Notes: generated by a model not told the origin, from the letters alone. A stretch of 64,000 nt of DNA from Tillus elongatus (GCA_964006375.1 OZ023270.1:77036391-77100390); one strand, 5' to 3'; positions 13,442 to 29,985 are shown, counted from the stretch's first letter. Translations and numbers: made by a program.

Positions 13442-13801
13442 GAACCTCGGTGGTTCAGGGGTAAGAACGTGTGCCTCTGAACCGAAGGGTACTGGGTTCG
13501 ATCGCAGGGTACTCCTTTCACTTTTTCAGTACAAACTGTAATATTAACATCAAGCGAGGTTCTGGCATTCTATTTGAGCAAGTTGAATGTCTGCACGTTT
13601 CGCCCTTTGGAGGGGGCGTAAAGCCGTTGGTCCCGTGTCCATGCGATGTTGGGCACGTTAAAGATCCCTGTCCTCTTTACAGAAAGGTAGGGGTTCGGCA
13701 AAATTTCCAGGATAGTGAGGTGAAACTGTTCCCTGGCGTCGGTGATTGGCCATAGTCGCGGAAATAGGCCGAAATTAAAGAAACAAAAACACACACACAA
13801 C
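13442..13801 (+). mobile_element. tRNA-derived SINE, family A, copy 1
   Basis: Flanked by perfect 13-bp target duplications ACATATTTCAGGA (13429-13441 and 13802-13814). The head is tRNA-like: an A-box-like TGGTTCAGGGGTAAG, then a B box in TGGGTTCGATCGCAGG. The body carries a GC-rich conserved block (GGAGGGGGCGTAAAGCCG, GCGATGTTGGGCACGTTAAA) and the tail is AAAGAAACAAAAACACACAC. Four near-full copies and a scrap occur in this window. Confidence 0.9.
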
Positions 13802-13859
13802 ACATATTTCAGGATTCGGAAACTCTGCACATGTAACAAACAGAATGCGATCTATTTAA

Positions 13860-14835
13860 GCAAAATATTCTGACAGCTCTGCCACTTCCGGTTAAACCGG
13901 AAGTTGACACAATCTTCGTAATTTTAAATGGGCTACTAACTTTTTTATCATTACCATCAATAGCTTATGAAATTTGAAAGTCACTTTATGAAACATACTA
14001 TGTGCCTAAATATTACGGTTTTCTACATATCCATAAATTTATGGAAAAAATGGCAGTTGCAAACCTCTAAATCAATTAGCACCAACACCAAAACCTTCAA
14101 ACGTGTCAGATAATTTTGTCGCACCCCGTATATAATAATTTAAAATGTATATTAACAATATAACTCTTTAACTCTTATTAAATTAATTAGAATTTATGAT
14201 CACATTTTGAGAAATCTCAACAGTAGGGGGCTTAACAGATTTTTAGCGTCAAAATGTTAATTGAGGAACCAAAACGTCTTAATTTACATGTAATTAGAGA
14301 TTAAATTGTAAACCGCCTAATGATCTTATAAATTAATGAGCCTATCAAAGAAGACCTCAAAATACACTCACGGTGGAAATAAGCATAAATTTCTGTAATA
14401 TTTTGTAATTGCATTTTTAAAAATCATTTTCATGTGAAAATTTTTATATTTCATTACAAAACACGGTTTTTCGGAAAAACAAAAGCAGCGTCTATTTCAA
14501 ATGTTAATCTTCGTAAACAGCAATAATCAAAATTGCGTTCAGATAATAGAGAATGTGAAAAATATGCCGTATGCGCTATATTTTGAATTTGTAATATTCA
14601 CTGAATTAACAAGAGGACTTCATTGTCAAGATTAAGTTCGCTTATTATACTTAAAAAATTATTGAGACGATCGCGGTAAGTTTGCCAAGTTTCATCGCAA
14701 ATTTGTCTCCAATATGGTATTAACCACTGAATATGAACCAAAGCTTTAGCTCTTATTGAGAATTGACGAAATAAGTAATATCTGTCTAGACTACTTATCA
14801 TCAGTTACATAACAAACTGAATAGCAATCATCCGT
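13860..14835. other. Intron sequence, nothing recognised
   Basis: AT-rich, no coding frames with family signatures and no delimited repeat. Confidence 0.4.
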
Positions 14836-14838
14836 TTT

Positions 14839-15731
<893 letters not shown>

Positions 15732-16367
15732 CTTTTATAAGCTTGGGGATATGATTTTATTGACCAATACATTATTAAACAGACTGTGTATTTTTTTTAA
15801 TAAACGTATTAAACATTTAAAAAGTAACAAATACATTATTTCACTTAAATTTGCTTTACCCAAACCAGTCCTGCTATAAATGAATCCATCATTGATATCC
15901 ACCAAACCAGTCTCTATAGTCGCGAATGTTTGAAGAGTGTCAGCCAATCTAGTCGGCCTACACGACTATCACATCATCGAAATCAAAATAATTTAAAACG
16001 ACGTACACCGTCCAGTAATTAGTGCTGTCGAATATACAGGAATAATTTAAAGGGACCACTTTAGTCACTTTATTTTCATCGCACGGTGTCGACATTGTGT
16101 GTACAATCTGCTGCAGGACGTCAACATCTGTCACATGGCATGGCGCAGTCTGCTGGATAGTGTGGATTTATGTATTGTCAGCGTGTTGATTTCCAAAGAT
16201 GTGTCAATTTAGTAATTGGAATTGAAATTCTTTCTATTATTATATTCTTTTTAACGAAGGATTATGTAGCGTTTGCTGTCAGATAAAAGTTACGAAAGCA
16301 TTATATTAAAGAATAAGAGACTTAAAATTAGGGTAAAACAATTAAATAATAAATATAATTTGAAAAC

Positions 16368-16368
<1 letters not shown>

Positions 16369-16461
<93 letters not shown>

Positions 16462-16880
16462 CAAAATTTAAAGCCAAATTGGGAAAGGACAATGTCAAGA
16501 TATTATTGAAATATTGTAATCTAAATTTTGCCAAGACATACTGTACAAATCACTTTGTATAAGGTGTGTATAATAATAAAACGTGTTCCTTTTGCCAATA
16601 TCTTAGATAGGTTTGTTATCCAGAAAAACGGGATTGGGTTTTTCCAGAAAATGTTGGATTTTAATTTGAAAAATGACTATATTTTTAAAAATAACAAACT
16701 TATTTTAAAGAAATGTGGTACATAAGTTGCTTTTATAAAAAAAATATTAGTACGTACATAATTACAAGTTCCTAGCTTTAAGAAAAAATGGGTTTGGGAG
16801 GTTTGAAAGATGTAAATGCATATTCGCTACCGTAGCGCGTTTGCTCCATCCAGGCTTTATTTATAAACATTTTTTTACAA
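16369..16880 (+). repeat. (TA)n tract and degenerate hairpin-family tail
   Basis: A (TA)n tract (16369-16458) is followed by diverged family sequence and an end at about 16822-16855 (ATTCGCTACCGTAGCG, GCTCCATCCAGGC) related to the usual ACCATAACGCACTTGCTGCG terminus. Confidence 0.6.
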
Positions 16881-17754
16881 AGCCAATATGATAATGAATT
16901 AAAATTCTCTAAAATAGTCGCCGGGTAGGTAGGTCTTGACCAATCACAAATCAGGGAACAAATGTTTATTTTGTAACAATTAAATGTCAAAATTGGCGTT
17001 TTGTAAACAAGTATTCTGAAGCAGATGCAGTTTATGAAAAACATATGTTACATAAAATGTGTTTTAAAAGATCATAGATATCTCTTGGACAGTTACTTTT
17101 GTACATTTAATTTAAATGTTTCCAGAAAAATGATATAAAATAGGCCCCTTTTGCCAGTTTGGGTAAGTGGAGACATTACTTAAGTAAAGCTAAGCAACAT
17201 TTGGAACCATCACTTATGCCTGAAACGGTAACGTCTGGAATTCCTAAACGAAGATTCTGAAACATATACGTCTTCTGGGCAAAGAATAAAGTATAACATC
17301 TGTTTGACGAATTTTTAAATTTAAGTTTTAATTATTTCTTTATTTCATTTGCCTAAAATGCCGGCGAAAATAAATTTAAAGTAGACTCTTTATCAGTGTC
17401 GCAACGTAATCTACGGTATTTTATCAGTTTGATTAGAGAAATTTAAAAAGTCTGGACGCAAGAAGTACGTTATGGTGGCGAGTTTTCATTAAAAATTGTT
17501 TTTGTAAAAAAAAAGTTAGTTAAATCGTAAATAAAAGTCGATAAAAATAAGTCTGAAAGCAACACGAAAATGATTCCAATTTTAGACAAAAATTCATCTT
17601 CAGTTATGAAGCTCGTTTTGGATGAATGGCTTCGCTAATAAGCAGTATATGCGTTTATGGGCAGGCGCAAGCCCACAGGTCATACACGAAAAGCTTATAT
17701 ATAAAAAACTGATTGTGCAGTGCGGCTTTTGGTCCAGAGGCATGACCATATTTT

Positions 17755-18240
17755 GGTGAATTTTTAGGTGGATAGGTATCGATAGCGAAATTTTGCAAAA
17801 ATTGTTTCAAACATTTTTTCAAATGAGCGTGAACTGGGACCCCTAGAACCCATACCCGGGGTCAGTTTCAATTTTTATATGTTTATACTTATATATGTAT
17901 CCGCACGATAATTAAAAAAGTCTCGGGACGCAGCAAGTGCGTTATGGTAGTGAATTTTCATAAAACTATTTTTTAATAACAATAATGTGTGTTTTTTTAA
18001 GAAAGCAGGCATCAAATTTGGTTACCAGTATAATCTATATAGTAAAAACAATGTGCCATGTTTCATCAAAATAACTTTATTGTTTGAAAATGTAGAAAAA
18101 TTTCCAAAAGTAAACTTAAAGTGTTCCCGAAAAAACTCGTTTTTTGGTCAACCTTATTGGTTAATAGCAAATTGAGCTATTCAAATATTAAGCATTTGAT
18201 CAAAATTCGCTACCATAACGCACTTACTGCGTCCAGAATT
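17755..18240. repeat. Diverged hairpin-family copies without TA tract
   Basis: 17755-17895 matches the family head on the plus strand (ATGAGCGTGAACTGGGACCC, AACCCATACCCGGGGTCAG). 17920-17965 is the tail in the opposite sense (TCGGGACGCAGCAAGTGCG, TTATGGTAGTGAATTTTCAT). 18195-18232 is another tail on the plus strand. The order suggests two abutting, oppositely oriented copies. Confidence 0.6.
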
Positions 18241-18334
18241 TTTGTTCTTACAAACATGCATTATATTTCGATAGAAAATGAAAAAATGCAATAACATAAG
18301 GCGTGTTTGATTAAAAAAAAAGAAAATTTGTATC

Positions 18335-18480
18335 ACCAACGACTTATGGGCCACCCTGTGATTGTAGAAATAATTTTTTAAGATGTAGCTTAAGACACCC
18401 TATAATTAATATATACAATTTTTTTTCATATCTGGTATAATAACAGATATATTGAGCTTTATTGATTTTTTTTACGAAAA
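18335..18480. repeat. Short interspersed repeat (three copies in window)
   Basis: About 140 bp beginning ACGACTTATGGGCCACCCTG and containing AAGATGTAGCTTAAGACACC and ATATTGAGCTTTA. Related copies lie at 23605-23755 and 33045-33200, where the block ends CGTCACCCTGTATATATGTA, a terminus typical of Tc1/mariner-derived MITEs. Confidence 0.55.
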
Positions 18481-18689
18481 TTCTACAAAAATTATATACT
18501 ATTAACGATAAACTCTATAGCTAAGACTACTGCCAAGCGTCAGAGAAAGGGTCTATTTGAAATAAATTTTCTGGAAACATTTTATTAAAATGAAGGACAA
18601 TGACGGTTGAAACTAAGACTTCAGGGTTTGTAAAACATTCTTCTTGAGACATTTTATTTCCATAGCCCGTATTAGATTCAAGTTCTTTT

Positions 18690-19592
<903 letters not shown>

Positions 19593-19984
19593 TATTAACC
19601 GATTTGCATGAAACTCGGCAAGAGTCCTTCTTTTATTAATGGCTTGGATGAGTTCATTAGCCAGGGAAATCGGACAGGGTTTTCCGGGAAAATTTTGAGT
19701 TTTCTTTAGAAAAAAATTTATCTCCGAAAATTACACAGCTATTTTGATCAAATTTGATAAATATGTTGCCTTGGGAATGACCTTACTACGTGCCAAAATT
19801 CAACTTTCTAAGTTTCTAGAAAATTGAGTTATTCAAATTTGCAACATTTAATGAAAATTCACTACTATAACGCACTTGCTGCGTCCCGAGCTTTTTTCAA
19901 GATGAGAAAACAAAATACGCTACAGACAATGAAGAGGGATAGCAATCAATGATAACAAACTTTTTGTTTCCGGAACTGGAACAA

Positions 19985-20300
19985 ATGGATCGGAATAAGA
20001 TGTGGTTTCAACTATATACCACAAAGTTAACACAGCAATGGACCTATTGGAAGATAAGTTTGCTGGTTAGACTGGCTCGCAGAATGGACCTGTCAATTAG
20101 CCACCTCGTTCGTGTGATTTAACTCCACTGGACCATTTTCTTTGGGGTAATCTGATATTATTGGTTTACATTAAAAAACCGCAAACGATTGATACTATTT
20201 GAACCAAACATCAAACGCGAGATTAGTGATATTCACCCGTCACTATTTGGAAAAGTCGTTGAAAATTTGGGTTCATCTAACACGTCCCTGCAACCGAGGA
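19985..20300 (+). pseudogene. Tc1/mariner-like DDE transposase C-terminal relic
   Basis: Translation gives MDLLEDKFAG-stop-TGSQNGPVN-stop-PPRSCDLTPLDHFLWG and then a KKPQTIDTI-like stretch. This is the C-terminal catalytic block (WPPRSPDLTPLDFFLWG) of a widespread insect DDE family. Stop codons interrupt it. The same family occurs at 56765-57520 on the other strand. Confidence 0.7.
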
Positions 20301-20315
20301 AGGGGTGTATATTTA

Positions 20316-20615
20316 AATTATCTGTTATTTCGAGCATAAATGGCATATCGGTAGCTTAAAATGAACAACAAAATTTTCAGCGTATCTTACACGGTTGGTT
20401 TTTTTTTTTTGTCTTAACAAAAATTTCTCGAGTCGATGAACCGCTTCAAATACTGTGGTCATTAATTAAATTATGTATTATTTCGAGCATAAATGGCATA
20501 TCCGTAGCTTCAAATAAACAACACAGTTTTCAGCGTATCTTACACGGTTGTTTTTGTTTTTGTCTAAACAAAAATTTCACGAGTCGAAGAACGGCTTCAG
20601 CTACCATGGTCATTA
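20316..20615 (+). repeat. 150-bp tandem duplication
   Basis: Two direct copies of about 150 bp (20316-20465 and 20466-20615), each with TTATTTCGAGCATAAATGGC, TTTTCAGCGTATCTTACACG and TCACGAGTCGA-type blocks. They lie between the DDE relic and a LINE 3' end and may be the transposon's 3' sequence, duplicated. Confidence 0.7.
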
Positions 20616-21475
20616 GCAGGTTGAATGATTGAACAGTATCTGAATAGGGATCTGTCTCTGTGGATCTCCAAAAAATATTAGACTGGGGAAGTAAAAATCT
20701 TGTACAATTCAACCCCACCAAATCACAGTCTTGCTTTCTTTCTCATAAGAGATACACCAGCCCTAGACCCATCACAGTGAACAACCAAGTTATTCAAAGT
20801 AATGAATCCATGAAGCATTTCTCTGGATCGAAATCTGAATTGGCACCAACATGTCACATCAATTGCAGAAGCGGCCGCTAAGAAATTAGGTTTCGTCTTC
20901 CGGGCTCGCAAATAATTTTCACCAGCTAATCTCTATATCTTATATACTTCACAAATAAGACCAAACCTCGAATACTGCTCCCACATCTGGGGTGCTGCTG
21001 CCGCTTCTACATTCTCTATCCTGGACTCCATTCAGAGGAGAGCTATACGTCTCATCGGTGACCGTACCCTCACCCAAAGGCTGCCATCCCTTGCCCACCG
21101 ACGTGCCGTTAGTGACCTTTCTCTCTCTCTCTTTTATAGATATCTACACGGGCACTGCCCAGAGGAGTTTTTTTCCATAGTTCCTCCACCTGCTGTCCCC
21201 AACAGATCCACCAGGGGAACAGAGCGAATGCACCCTTTTACAGTCCAGGTCACCAGACATAGTACATCTTGTTATGCCCGCTCTTTTGTCCCGATGACTT
21301 CCAAGTTGTGGAATTCCTTGCCGGCACATGTTTTTCCTTCTCCCCCGAACCACCAAACCTTCAAGTTCAGAATTAACAAGTTACCTCTTTCCTCCTTGTC
21401 AACACCCACGGTACGATAGTATTTAGGCTGTAAGCCCTCGTGGTGTGTTGTTGAAATTTAAAAAAATAAAAAATA
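20616..21475 (+). mobile_element. Jockey/CR1-like LINE 3' end, copy 2
   Basis: Same 3' fragment as at 9797 and 61885. The coding remnant LVQFNPTKSQSCFLSHKRYT (from about 20699), then the SQIRPNLEYCSHIWG region and SKLWNSLPAHVF, are present with frameshifts. It ends with TTTAGGCTGTAAGCCCTCG and an A-rich tail. No RT catalytic motif is left, so it is dead. Confidence 0.8.
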
Positions 21476-21479
21476 AACA

Positions 21480-22930
21480 AAAGTATGGGATGATATGATA
21501 TTTTTGATTCGTTCTGAGCAGAGAAAATTTATTTTTACCTGTCTGAGAGTCGAAAACGATCCGGGAACAGACGTGTCAAAGTTGACAATCCAACGTTAGC
21601 CAGTTTGCAAACTGATCCACGTCGACCTCTCAAATCTCTATTGTAGACCTTTAGAAATTTCTAATGCTATATAACAAACAAGACTAAAATTATGATCAAA
21701 ATACGACGTGAACAAAATTATAAAGAAGCAGCCATACTTCCACGTACTATCTCGTTAGTTTTATTGGTTTATATTTGATAATCTGTCATCTTTGATAGAT
21801 GATCTCTCTAGACGAAACTTTCTTTTCCTCGACGAAGTATACATCTAAAACATTACTACTACCGCTGCAGCATTTACTACAGATTCACAATAAAGATTGC
21901 ACATTACGAAAGACAAATGAAAAACTTTATACAGTTCCGTTACAACGTACAGAAGAATAACAGTAATACGATGTTAAATTAAAGCCTTAATTTATATTAC
22001 ATTATTATCTTCGCTTGAATAAAGCGAAATTAGAAAATTACACAGACACACAGAGAAACGACGGCATGGTAGAGAAAGAGTTGGCAAAGAGTATAATTTT
22101 TATGTTATAATGACGACGGCCATTTTCTTTTCCACATACATGAACAAATGAATTAAAATATCCATCTTCCTGTGTAATTATCCACCGCAGACTATAAATA
22201 ATCAGCAAAGGATCTCCTTGGTGTAATTTGCAACAATCGGAGCTGCAAGATCCACAATATCCTATTATAATTCTGTTAATGTGAGTGTATAAGAATAACA
22301 ATTATATTATCTATTAGGAAAAATCTCTCTGGTAACGTATTTGTTCAGTATATTAACGGGAGCCACACCCAGATAATATCCGACAAATGAGGTATGACTT
22401 TTTTCCGTTTTTTTCCACTCACGCGATTCACTACACGCCCACTTCCTTTCTGTAAAAAACCGCTATAGGGGAGAATGAAAAAAATGGGAAACACCCCATT
22501 TAACCGCTCTGTGGACATACACACACGCGTCCCGCGTTTCGTGCGGTGCACGGCGACGCGATGTGACGAAAGAGACGACGCCTTTCCGCAAATAGAAAAA
22601 ATCCGGGTTGGGACTTCCCTTGATTCTGGGGACTTTTTAAACGGCGCTAATTGCCGTGTTATTTTTAAACAAAGCATTTAATGGTACTCCCAATAAAAGT
22701 GGCTATGTCTCGAGAAGATTATACAAATAATATAGAACCTAATTTGTTACATAATGTTAAATAACTAAATGACAAGTACAAACAAAATAATTACATATTG
22801 ATGTAACGAAAATGTTCCTCACATCTTTTGTAATTTTAATTGATAATTACTTACCATAATTATTGTCTATTTCAAATTTAAGTTTATTTTCTAACTCGAT
22901 AGGTAAATTTACCATGAAAAATTAATCCAC
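21480..22930. other. Intron sequence, nothing recognised
   Basis: No recognised protein family, tandem array or delimited inverted repeat. Open frames near 22345-22681 overlap on both strands and have no family signature. Confidence 0.4.
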
Positions 22931-22939
22931 TTTAAAAAA

Positions 22940-23250
<311 letters not shown>

Positions 23251-23539
23251 ACATGTAGTTCAAATTCTAGCCTCACCATTGGGATCTTCTAAAGCGTAAG
23301 AGATACGAGGATCGTTAAATTCGGGCAAAGTTGCGCGTTTCTATGCTAATCAATTATCTGAGAAAAAATTTGAGATGTGATTTTTAGTTTTATGAATCAT
23401 TCAAAATTTTATGAATTATTCAAAAAAAACGGAAATTTTCATTTTTATGTTTTGTTGTTTTCTAGCTAATACCGGAAGAACTAGACTTTTTTAACTTGAG
23501 ATTGTTACGACACTTTTTTATGGGCAATCTTTTTTTTTC

Positions 23540-23584
23540 TATTTCAACAACACACCACGAGGGCTTACAGCCTAAATACTATCT
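23540..23584 (-). repeat. Isolated 3' tail of the jockey/CR1-like LINE
   Basis: About 45 bp that are the reverse complement of the common LINE 3' end (CCACGAGGGCTTACAGCC, TAAATACTAT), preceded by a T-rich stretch equal to the A tail. It is an extreme 5' truncation of the family seen at 9797, 20616 and 61885. Confidence 0.75.
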
Positions 23585-23814
23585 AAATATGTCATCATAT
23601 TTTCCAAGGCATGGCCACGCTGTGATTGGAAAATAATTTTATAAGATGCAGCTCAAGACACCCCATAATAATAATAACTTATAAAATTGTTTCTCGTATC
23701 TTGATATATTGAGCTTTACCGTCAAAATGCGTCACCCTGTATATATGTAAACAGATAAAAACTGAAACTAATCCCGGATTTTTTTTCTAGCAAATAACGA
23801 AAGAACTAGACTTT

Positions 23815-23942
23815 TAGTGAATTTTTATTTAAAAAATTTACTAATAGAGAGGTATCGATGGTGAAACTTTGAAAACATTTTTCAAGCGAGCGCGAACTAG
23901 GACCCTAGAACCCATATCCGGGGTCAGTTTCAATTTTTATAT

Positions 23943-24012
<70 letters not shown>

Positions 24013-24345
24013 GTGTGTGTGTGTGTATCCAACCGTTAACTCAAAGAATATTTAACCGATTTGGATAAAACTCGGCAAGTAGCTTTCTTTTATTAATGGG
24101 TTCGTTAGCCAGGAAAATCGGACAAGGTTTTCCGGAAAATTTTTGACTTTCCTTTCGAACAAATATTCTCTCCGAAAATTACAAAGGTATTTTAAAGAAA
24201 TTTGGTGGATACGTTGTCTTCGGAAAGATCCTACCACATACGAAAATTCAACTTTCTAAGTTTATAGAAAATTGAGTTATTTAAATTTGAAGCATTTAAT
24301 GAAAATTCACTACCATAACGCACTTGCTGCGTCACGAACGTTTTT
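23815..24345 (+). mobile_element. Hairpin/(TA)n element, copy 3
   Basis: Head with degenerate hairpin (GTGAATTTTTATT / AAATTTACTAAT), the block AACCCATATCCGGGGTCAG, (TA)n at 23945-24008 followed by (TG)n, one internal unit, and the terminus ACCATAACGCACTTGCTGCG. It is more diverged than copies 1 and 4. Confidence 0.7.
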
Positions 24346-24611
24346 AACTTGACATTGTCAGGACACTTTTTTATGGGCAATCTAAATATGTCATCATATT
24401 TTCCAAGGCGTTTGATTTTTCTTATAAGCGCCATATTTTATTTGGACATTTTTTAAAAGACTTATTTTTTCTGATTACAAAGATATATCACACGATATGA
24501 TTACATCTCACCTGCTATAAAAATTTGGAAAAAACCGTGTCTGCGAAGTGCTTTGGAAATGCATTGGCGTCCATAAATTTGTTTAACGATCTAAATATTG
24601 GCAGTTCAGCC

Positions 24612-25070
24612 AAACTTTGATGCTTCTGGTATTTCTGTCATTGTGTATGTGGCATTTACTGAAAATCAGCTTTACAAATGAAGAAAAGAGAGACACGATA
24701 AAAATGTATTACCTACCTAAATAATGGAAGCACTAGCGTTACAAGTGAAAACTATTTAAATAAATATCTGGAAAGGCGGCAACCACAGTATTATTTTTAA
24801 CGCACTAGATCGCAATATACAAGAATAAGGTTCATTTGTAAAAGCCAAAAAAAGTGTGGTAGAATCTAGTACTACACAATCTGGTCCATTAAAATAGTGT
24901 GGTTGCCGCCTTTCCGGATATTCATTTAAATAGTTTTCACTAGTAACTCTATCGTTTCTATTAGTTAGGTAGATAAGACATTTTTATCATGTCTCTCTTT
25001 TCTTCATTTGTAAAGCTCATCATTTTTAAATAAATGTCAGAAATAGTATAAACATCAGAGTTTGAGAGTT
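24612..25070. repeat. Long foldback element
   Basis: Two arms of roughly 180 bp in inverted orientation (about 24612-24795 and 24890-25070) around a spacer of about 100 bp. Matching blocks include GAAAGGCGGCAACCACA against TGTGGTTGCCGCCTTTCC, and TTACAAATGAAGAAAAGAGA against its reverse complement near 24995-25015. No coding sequence. A nonautonomous terminal-inverted-repeat element. Confidence 0.8.
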
Positions 25071-25429
25071 TACAGAGTGGTGCAACCAATATGGGATGGA
25101 CAATTGTGAGTAAACGGTGAGGAACTTTGAACAACTTTTTTTGGAAATGATAGATAGCTACACACTAGAGGTTAATTTTATTGCAACGAAGACACCTTAC
25201 AAATAAATTATGGGAAGAAGGTAAACCAGTGAGAGAAAAAACATGATCAATTCTAAACTACACTTCTTGCGATTTTAGGTTTCCGCTTTCCTATTAGCAG
25301 GTTTTAGTCCCAGAATGGAATCCGGGGCTCGATGTAATTTGGTTATGAAACTTACCAAATCATGCTTTGGCGAAAACGTCATGTTTTCTTTCTAAAGCGA
25401 TAGTTCCTTAAAATTTTCTTTATTGCCTT

Positions 25430-26932
<1,503 letters not shown>

Positions 26933-26982
26933 ACAGTAATCTTTTGAAACCTTGTCATAAACTGAACTACCAATGTTTGTAT

Positions 26983-27112
26983 TAGTGAATTTTCTTAGAA
27001 AAAATTCACTAATGAGGAGATCTCGACTTTTGAATTTTGAAAAAATTTCTTCAAATGAGCGCGATCTAGGACCCCTAGAACCCATATCCGGGGTCAGTTT
27101 CAATTTTTATAT

Positions 27113-27206
<94 letters not shown>

Positions 27207-28101
27207 CACACCGATAACTCAAACAATAATGGGCCGATTTTGATAAAATTTGGCATGTACCTTTCTTTTGTAAATGGCTTCGATAAGTTCGTTAGTCAGG
27301 AAAATCGGACGAGGTTTTCCGGGAAAATTTTGAGTTTTCATTCGAAAAAAATTCTTATCTCAAAAAGTAATTAGCCGATTTTAATAAAATTTAGCATGTA
27401 CCTTTCTCTTGTAAATGGCTTTGACAAGTTTGTTAGTCAGGAAAATCGGACGAGGTTTTCCGGGAAAATTTTGAGTTTTCATTCGAAAAAAATTTTTATC
27501 TCAAAGAATAATAGGCCGATTTTGATAAAATTTGCCATGTACCTTTCTTTTGTAAATGACTTTGACAAGTTCGTTAATCAAAAAAATCGGACGAGGTTTT
27601 CCGGGAAAATTTTGAGTTTTCATTTAAAAAAAATTCTTATCTCAAAAAGTAATAAGCCGATTTTAATAAAATTTGGCATGTACCTCCCTTTTGTAAATGG
27701 CTTTGACATGTTTGTTAGTCAGGAAAATCGGACGAGGTTTTCCGGGAAAATGTTGAGTTTTCATTCGAAAAATTTTTTTATCTCAAACAATAATAGGCCG
27801 ATTTTGATAACATTTGCCATGTACATTCCTTTTGTAAATGACTTTGACAAGTTCGTTAATAAAAAAATCGGACGAGGTTTTACGGGAAAATTTTGAGTTT
27901 TCATTTGAAAAAAAATTTTATCTTAAAAAATAAAAAATCTATGATAACCAAATTTGGTAGGTAGGTTTACGATATAAAAAGTAAACTATATACCAAAATT
28001 TAGATTTCTATGTTACAAGAAAAAAAAGTTATAATAAAATATTTTGTGCCAGATCATTTCTATGAAAATTCACTACCATAACGCACTTGCTGCGTCCAGG
28101 C
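26983..28101 (+). mobile_element. Hairpin/(TA)n element, copy 4
   Basis: Near-identical head to copy 1, including hairpin at 26983-27011, (TA)n at 27115-27201, then five tandem units of about 144 bp, and the terminus ACCATAACGCACTTGCTGCG at about 28074-28095. The plus strand has long open frames through the units because the period is close to a multiple of three; each unit translates as a block around [19 protein letters not shown] and SQENRTRFSGKILSFHSKK. No initiation context, intron or known domain supports expression. Confidence 0.75.
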
Positions 28102-28104
28102 TTT

Positions 28105-29010
28105 TTATATCTATAATATGTTCAGAGAACATGTTTTGTTAATGTTACAATTTAACTTTAATTTTAGCTAAAAATAGTTTTGTAAACATTAATAAAACGT
28201 ATGCCACATTATATTTAATCTGCGAATTGTCATGTACATATTTGTATTCGGCATTATAAAACCATGGAAAGTAATCTAAATACCTCTTGTAGAAAAAACA
28301 CATATTTGCTAACACTGATACAATATTAAACATGTTTGACCGCGTGCCATGAAGAAACCATTCGGTTTTAATGTAATTTTCAATATAATTTACCACTTAT
28401 CGATAGCTCACAGTCAATTATCGACGATAATACAAAACTGATTTGTTCTAATAGATGGTAATACGTGTGCAATTTGCCAGCACGACATTGTAACAATACG
28501 AACAAAACGGGAAAGTTTTAGGTTATCTCTCTCTCGCTCATTCTCTTTTTCCTATCCCTCTCTGGGTCCCGACTCGGAATAAAATTTCTACTTGAAGAAT
28601 TTTTAATTTAATTCTTTCTATAGGTAAACGATGGCAGGTGTTCCTTTCTCACCGATTTAATAACCAAAAGAAATAAATTCAGAGCGAGATTCGAGAAAAG
28701 AAAATGACTTTTCTTCTACGAGAAAGAAAACTCATTTTCATTTGGTTTTATAAAGAACTACGTTTTGAGGAAACCATTATTTACCGTTATTATTATTGCC
28801 TGGGCGTTTTTATCATTAACCACCGTCTTTTCATTCTGCTGTCTTCCCATGAAATATATATGAAACATTAATTATTATTCCTGAAAGATTGTTTAGACAC
28901 TGAGACTTAATTTGATATTTCTTTTGTTGTTTTAAATCTAGAAAAAATGTCTGAAAGAAATGCAAAGTATCTCAAACATTAGAATTAGCGAACGAACTTA
29001 TCCAGGGTAT
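28105..29010. other. Intron sequence, nothing recognised
   Basis: No family signatures or delimited repeats. 29020-29275 resembles 18480-18760 (CAATGACGGTT, AATTTTGACGTTTA), marking another low-copy repeat. Confidence 0.4.
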
Positions 29011-29469
29011 TTCTAAAAACTCTGCACTATTAAACCACATCTCTATAACTGAAACTGCTGCCAAAGCATCAGTGAAATTGTATATTGGAAATTAATTTTT
29101 TGCAAATGTTTTAATAAAAATGAAGAACAATGACGGTTCAAGCAGAAACTTGCTTTGTAAAACACACTTCTTACATTTATTGTACATAACCCGGATTCGT
29201 TTTAGCATTAATGTCTAAAAATTGCTAATTTTGACGTTTAGAATTTCCACTTTGACGTTTTAAGAAGAAAAACTATAACATTTTCACAGTATTTTTTTCT
29301 GGCAGCTCTCGACCTTTTTATGCGAAGAAAATTTAATCTTTGTATGTAATATTCAATAGACTTTGTTTTAAAATATTTTAGTCTTGGGAAGAATTGTGAT
29401 AAAGTATTGACAAAAAGAAGGAAATCAGCAAAAAATTACACAGGAACTGGACTGTATATGGTAAAAATT

Positions 29470-29985
29470 CTCCATCGTATTTTCAAATACAATTCTGGTC
29501 AATGAGTTCAAATGGAACAGAGATTCCATTTGACATGACTCCAAAAGAGGACGACCTGTGGAGACAAGGGCTAAAGACAACACCAAGAAAGTGGAAGAAA
29601 TTGTATTAAATGGTCAGCAAATCAAAGTGTCGGTTATTGCCCATGAAACGGAAATAATGAAAGCATCCCTTTTACTATTTCGCATGAAGATTGGGGGACC
29701 ATTAAACTATCACCGTGCTGGATTCCGAGATCCTAACCCCTAAAGCTAACTTGGCATTTGTTGCTCGTGACCAAGGTCCTTTTCAAACTTTAATATGTGA
29801 TAAAATGGGTCCTCCACTATGAAACAAGCGCCAATGCAATGGTTGCAGAAATGATCTCCACCACCCAAAAAAAAAGCAAAGATAATCTGCAGGGAAGCTG
29901 ATGCTGACAATTTTTTTGGATAACGAGTACATTCCTTGGGTTGAATATGTGCAGAAGGGGTCTACATTTACCACAGATGTTTGTA
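29470..29985 (+). pseudogene. Degenerate mariner-like transposase
   Basis: Reading frames with stops and frameshifts give SKRGRPVETRAKDNTKKVEE, IVLNGQQIKVSVIAHETEI (mariner N-terminal HTH region, GRP box) and later FLDNEYIPWVEYVQKGSTFT, equivalent to the mariner stretch after the first catalytic Asp (G-I-V-H-x-E-F-V-P-x-G-Q-T). No intact catalytic triad or ends were found. Confidence 0.65.

Noticed and set aside
22345..22681. Overlapping 110- and 68-codon frames as a host exon
   Set aside because: Frames on opposite strands, no recognised domain and no convincing splice borders.
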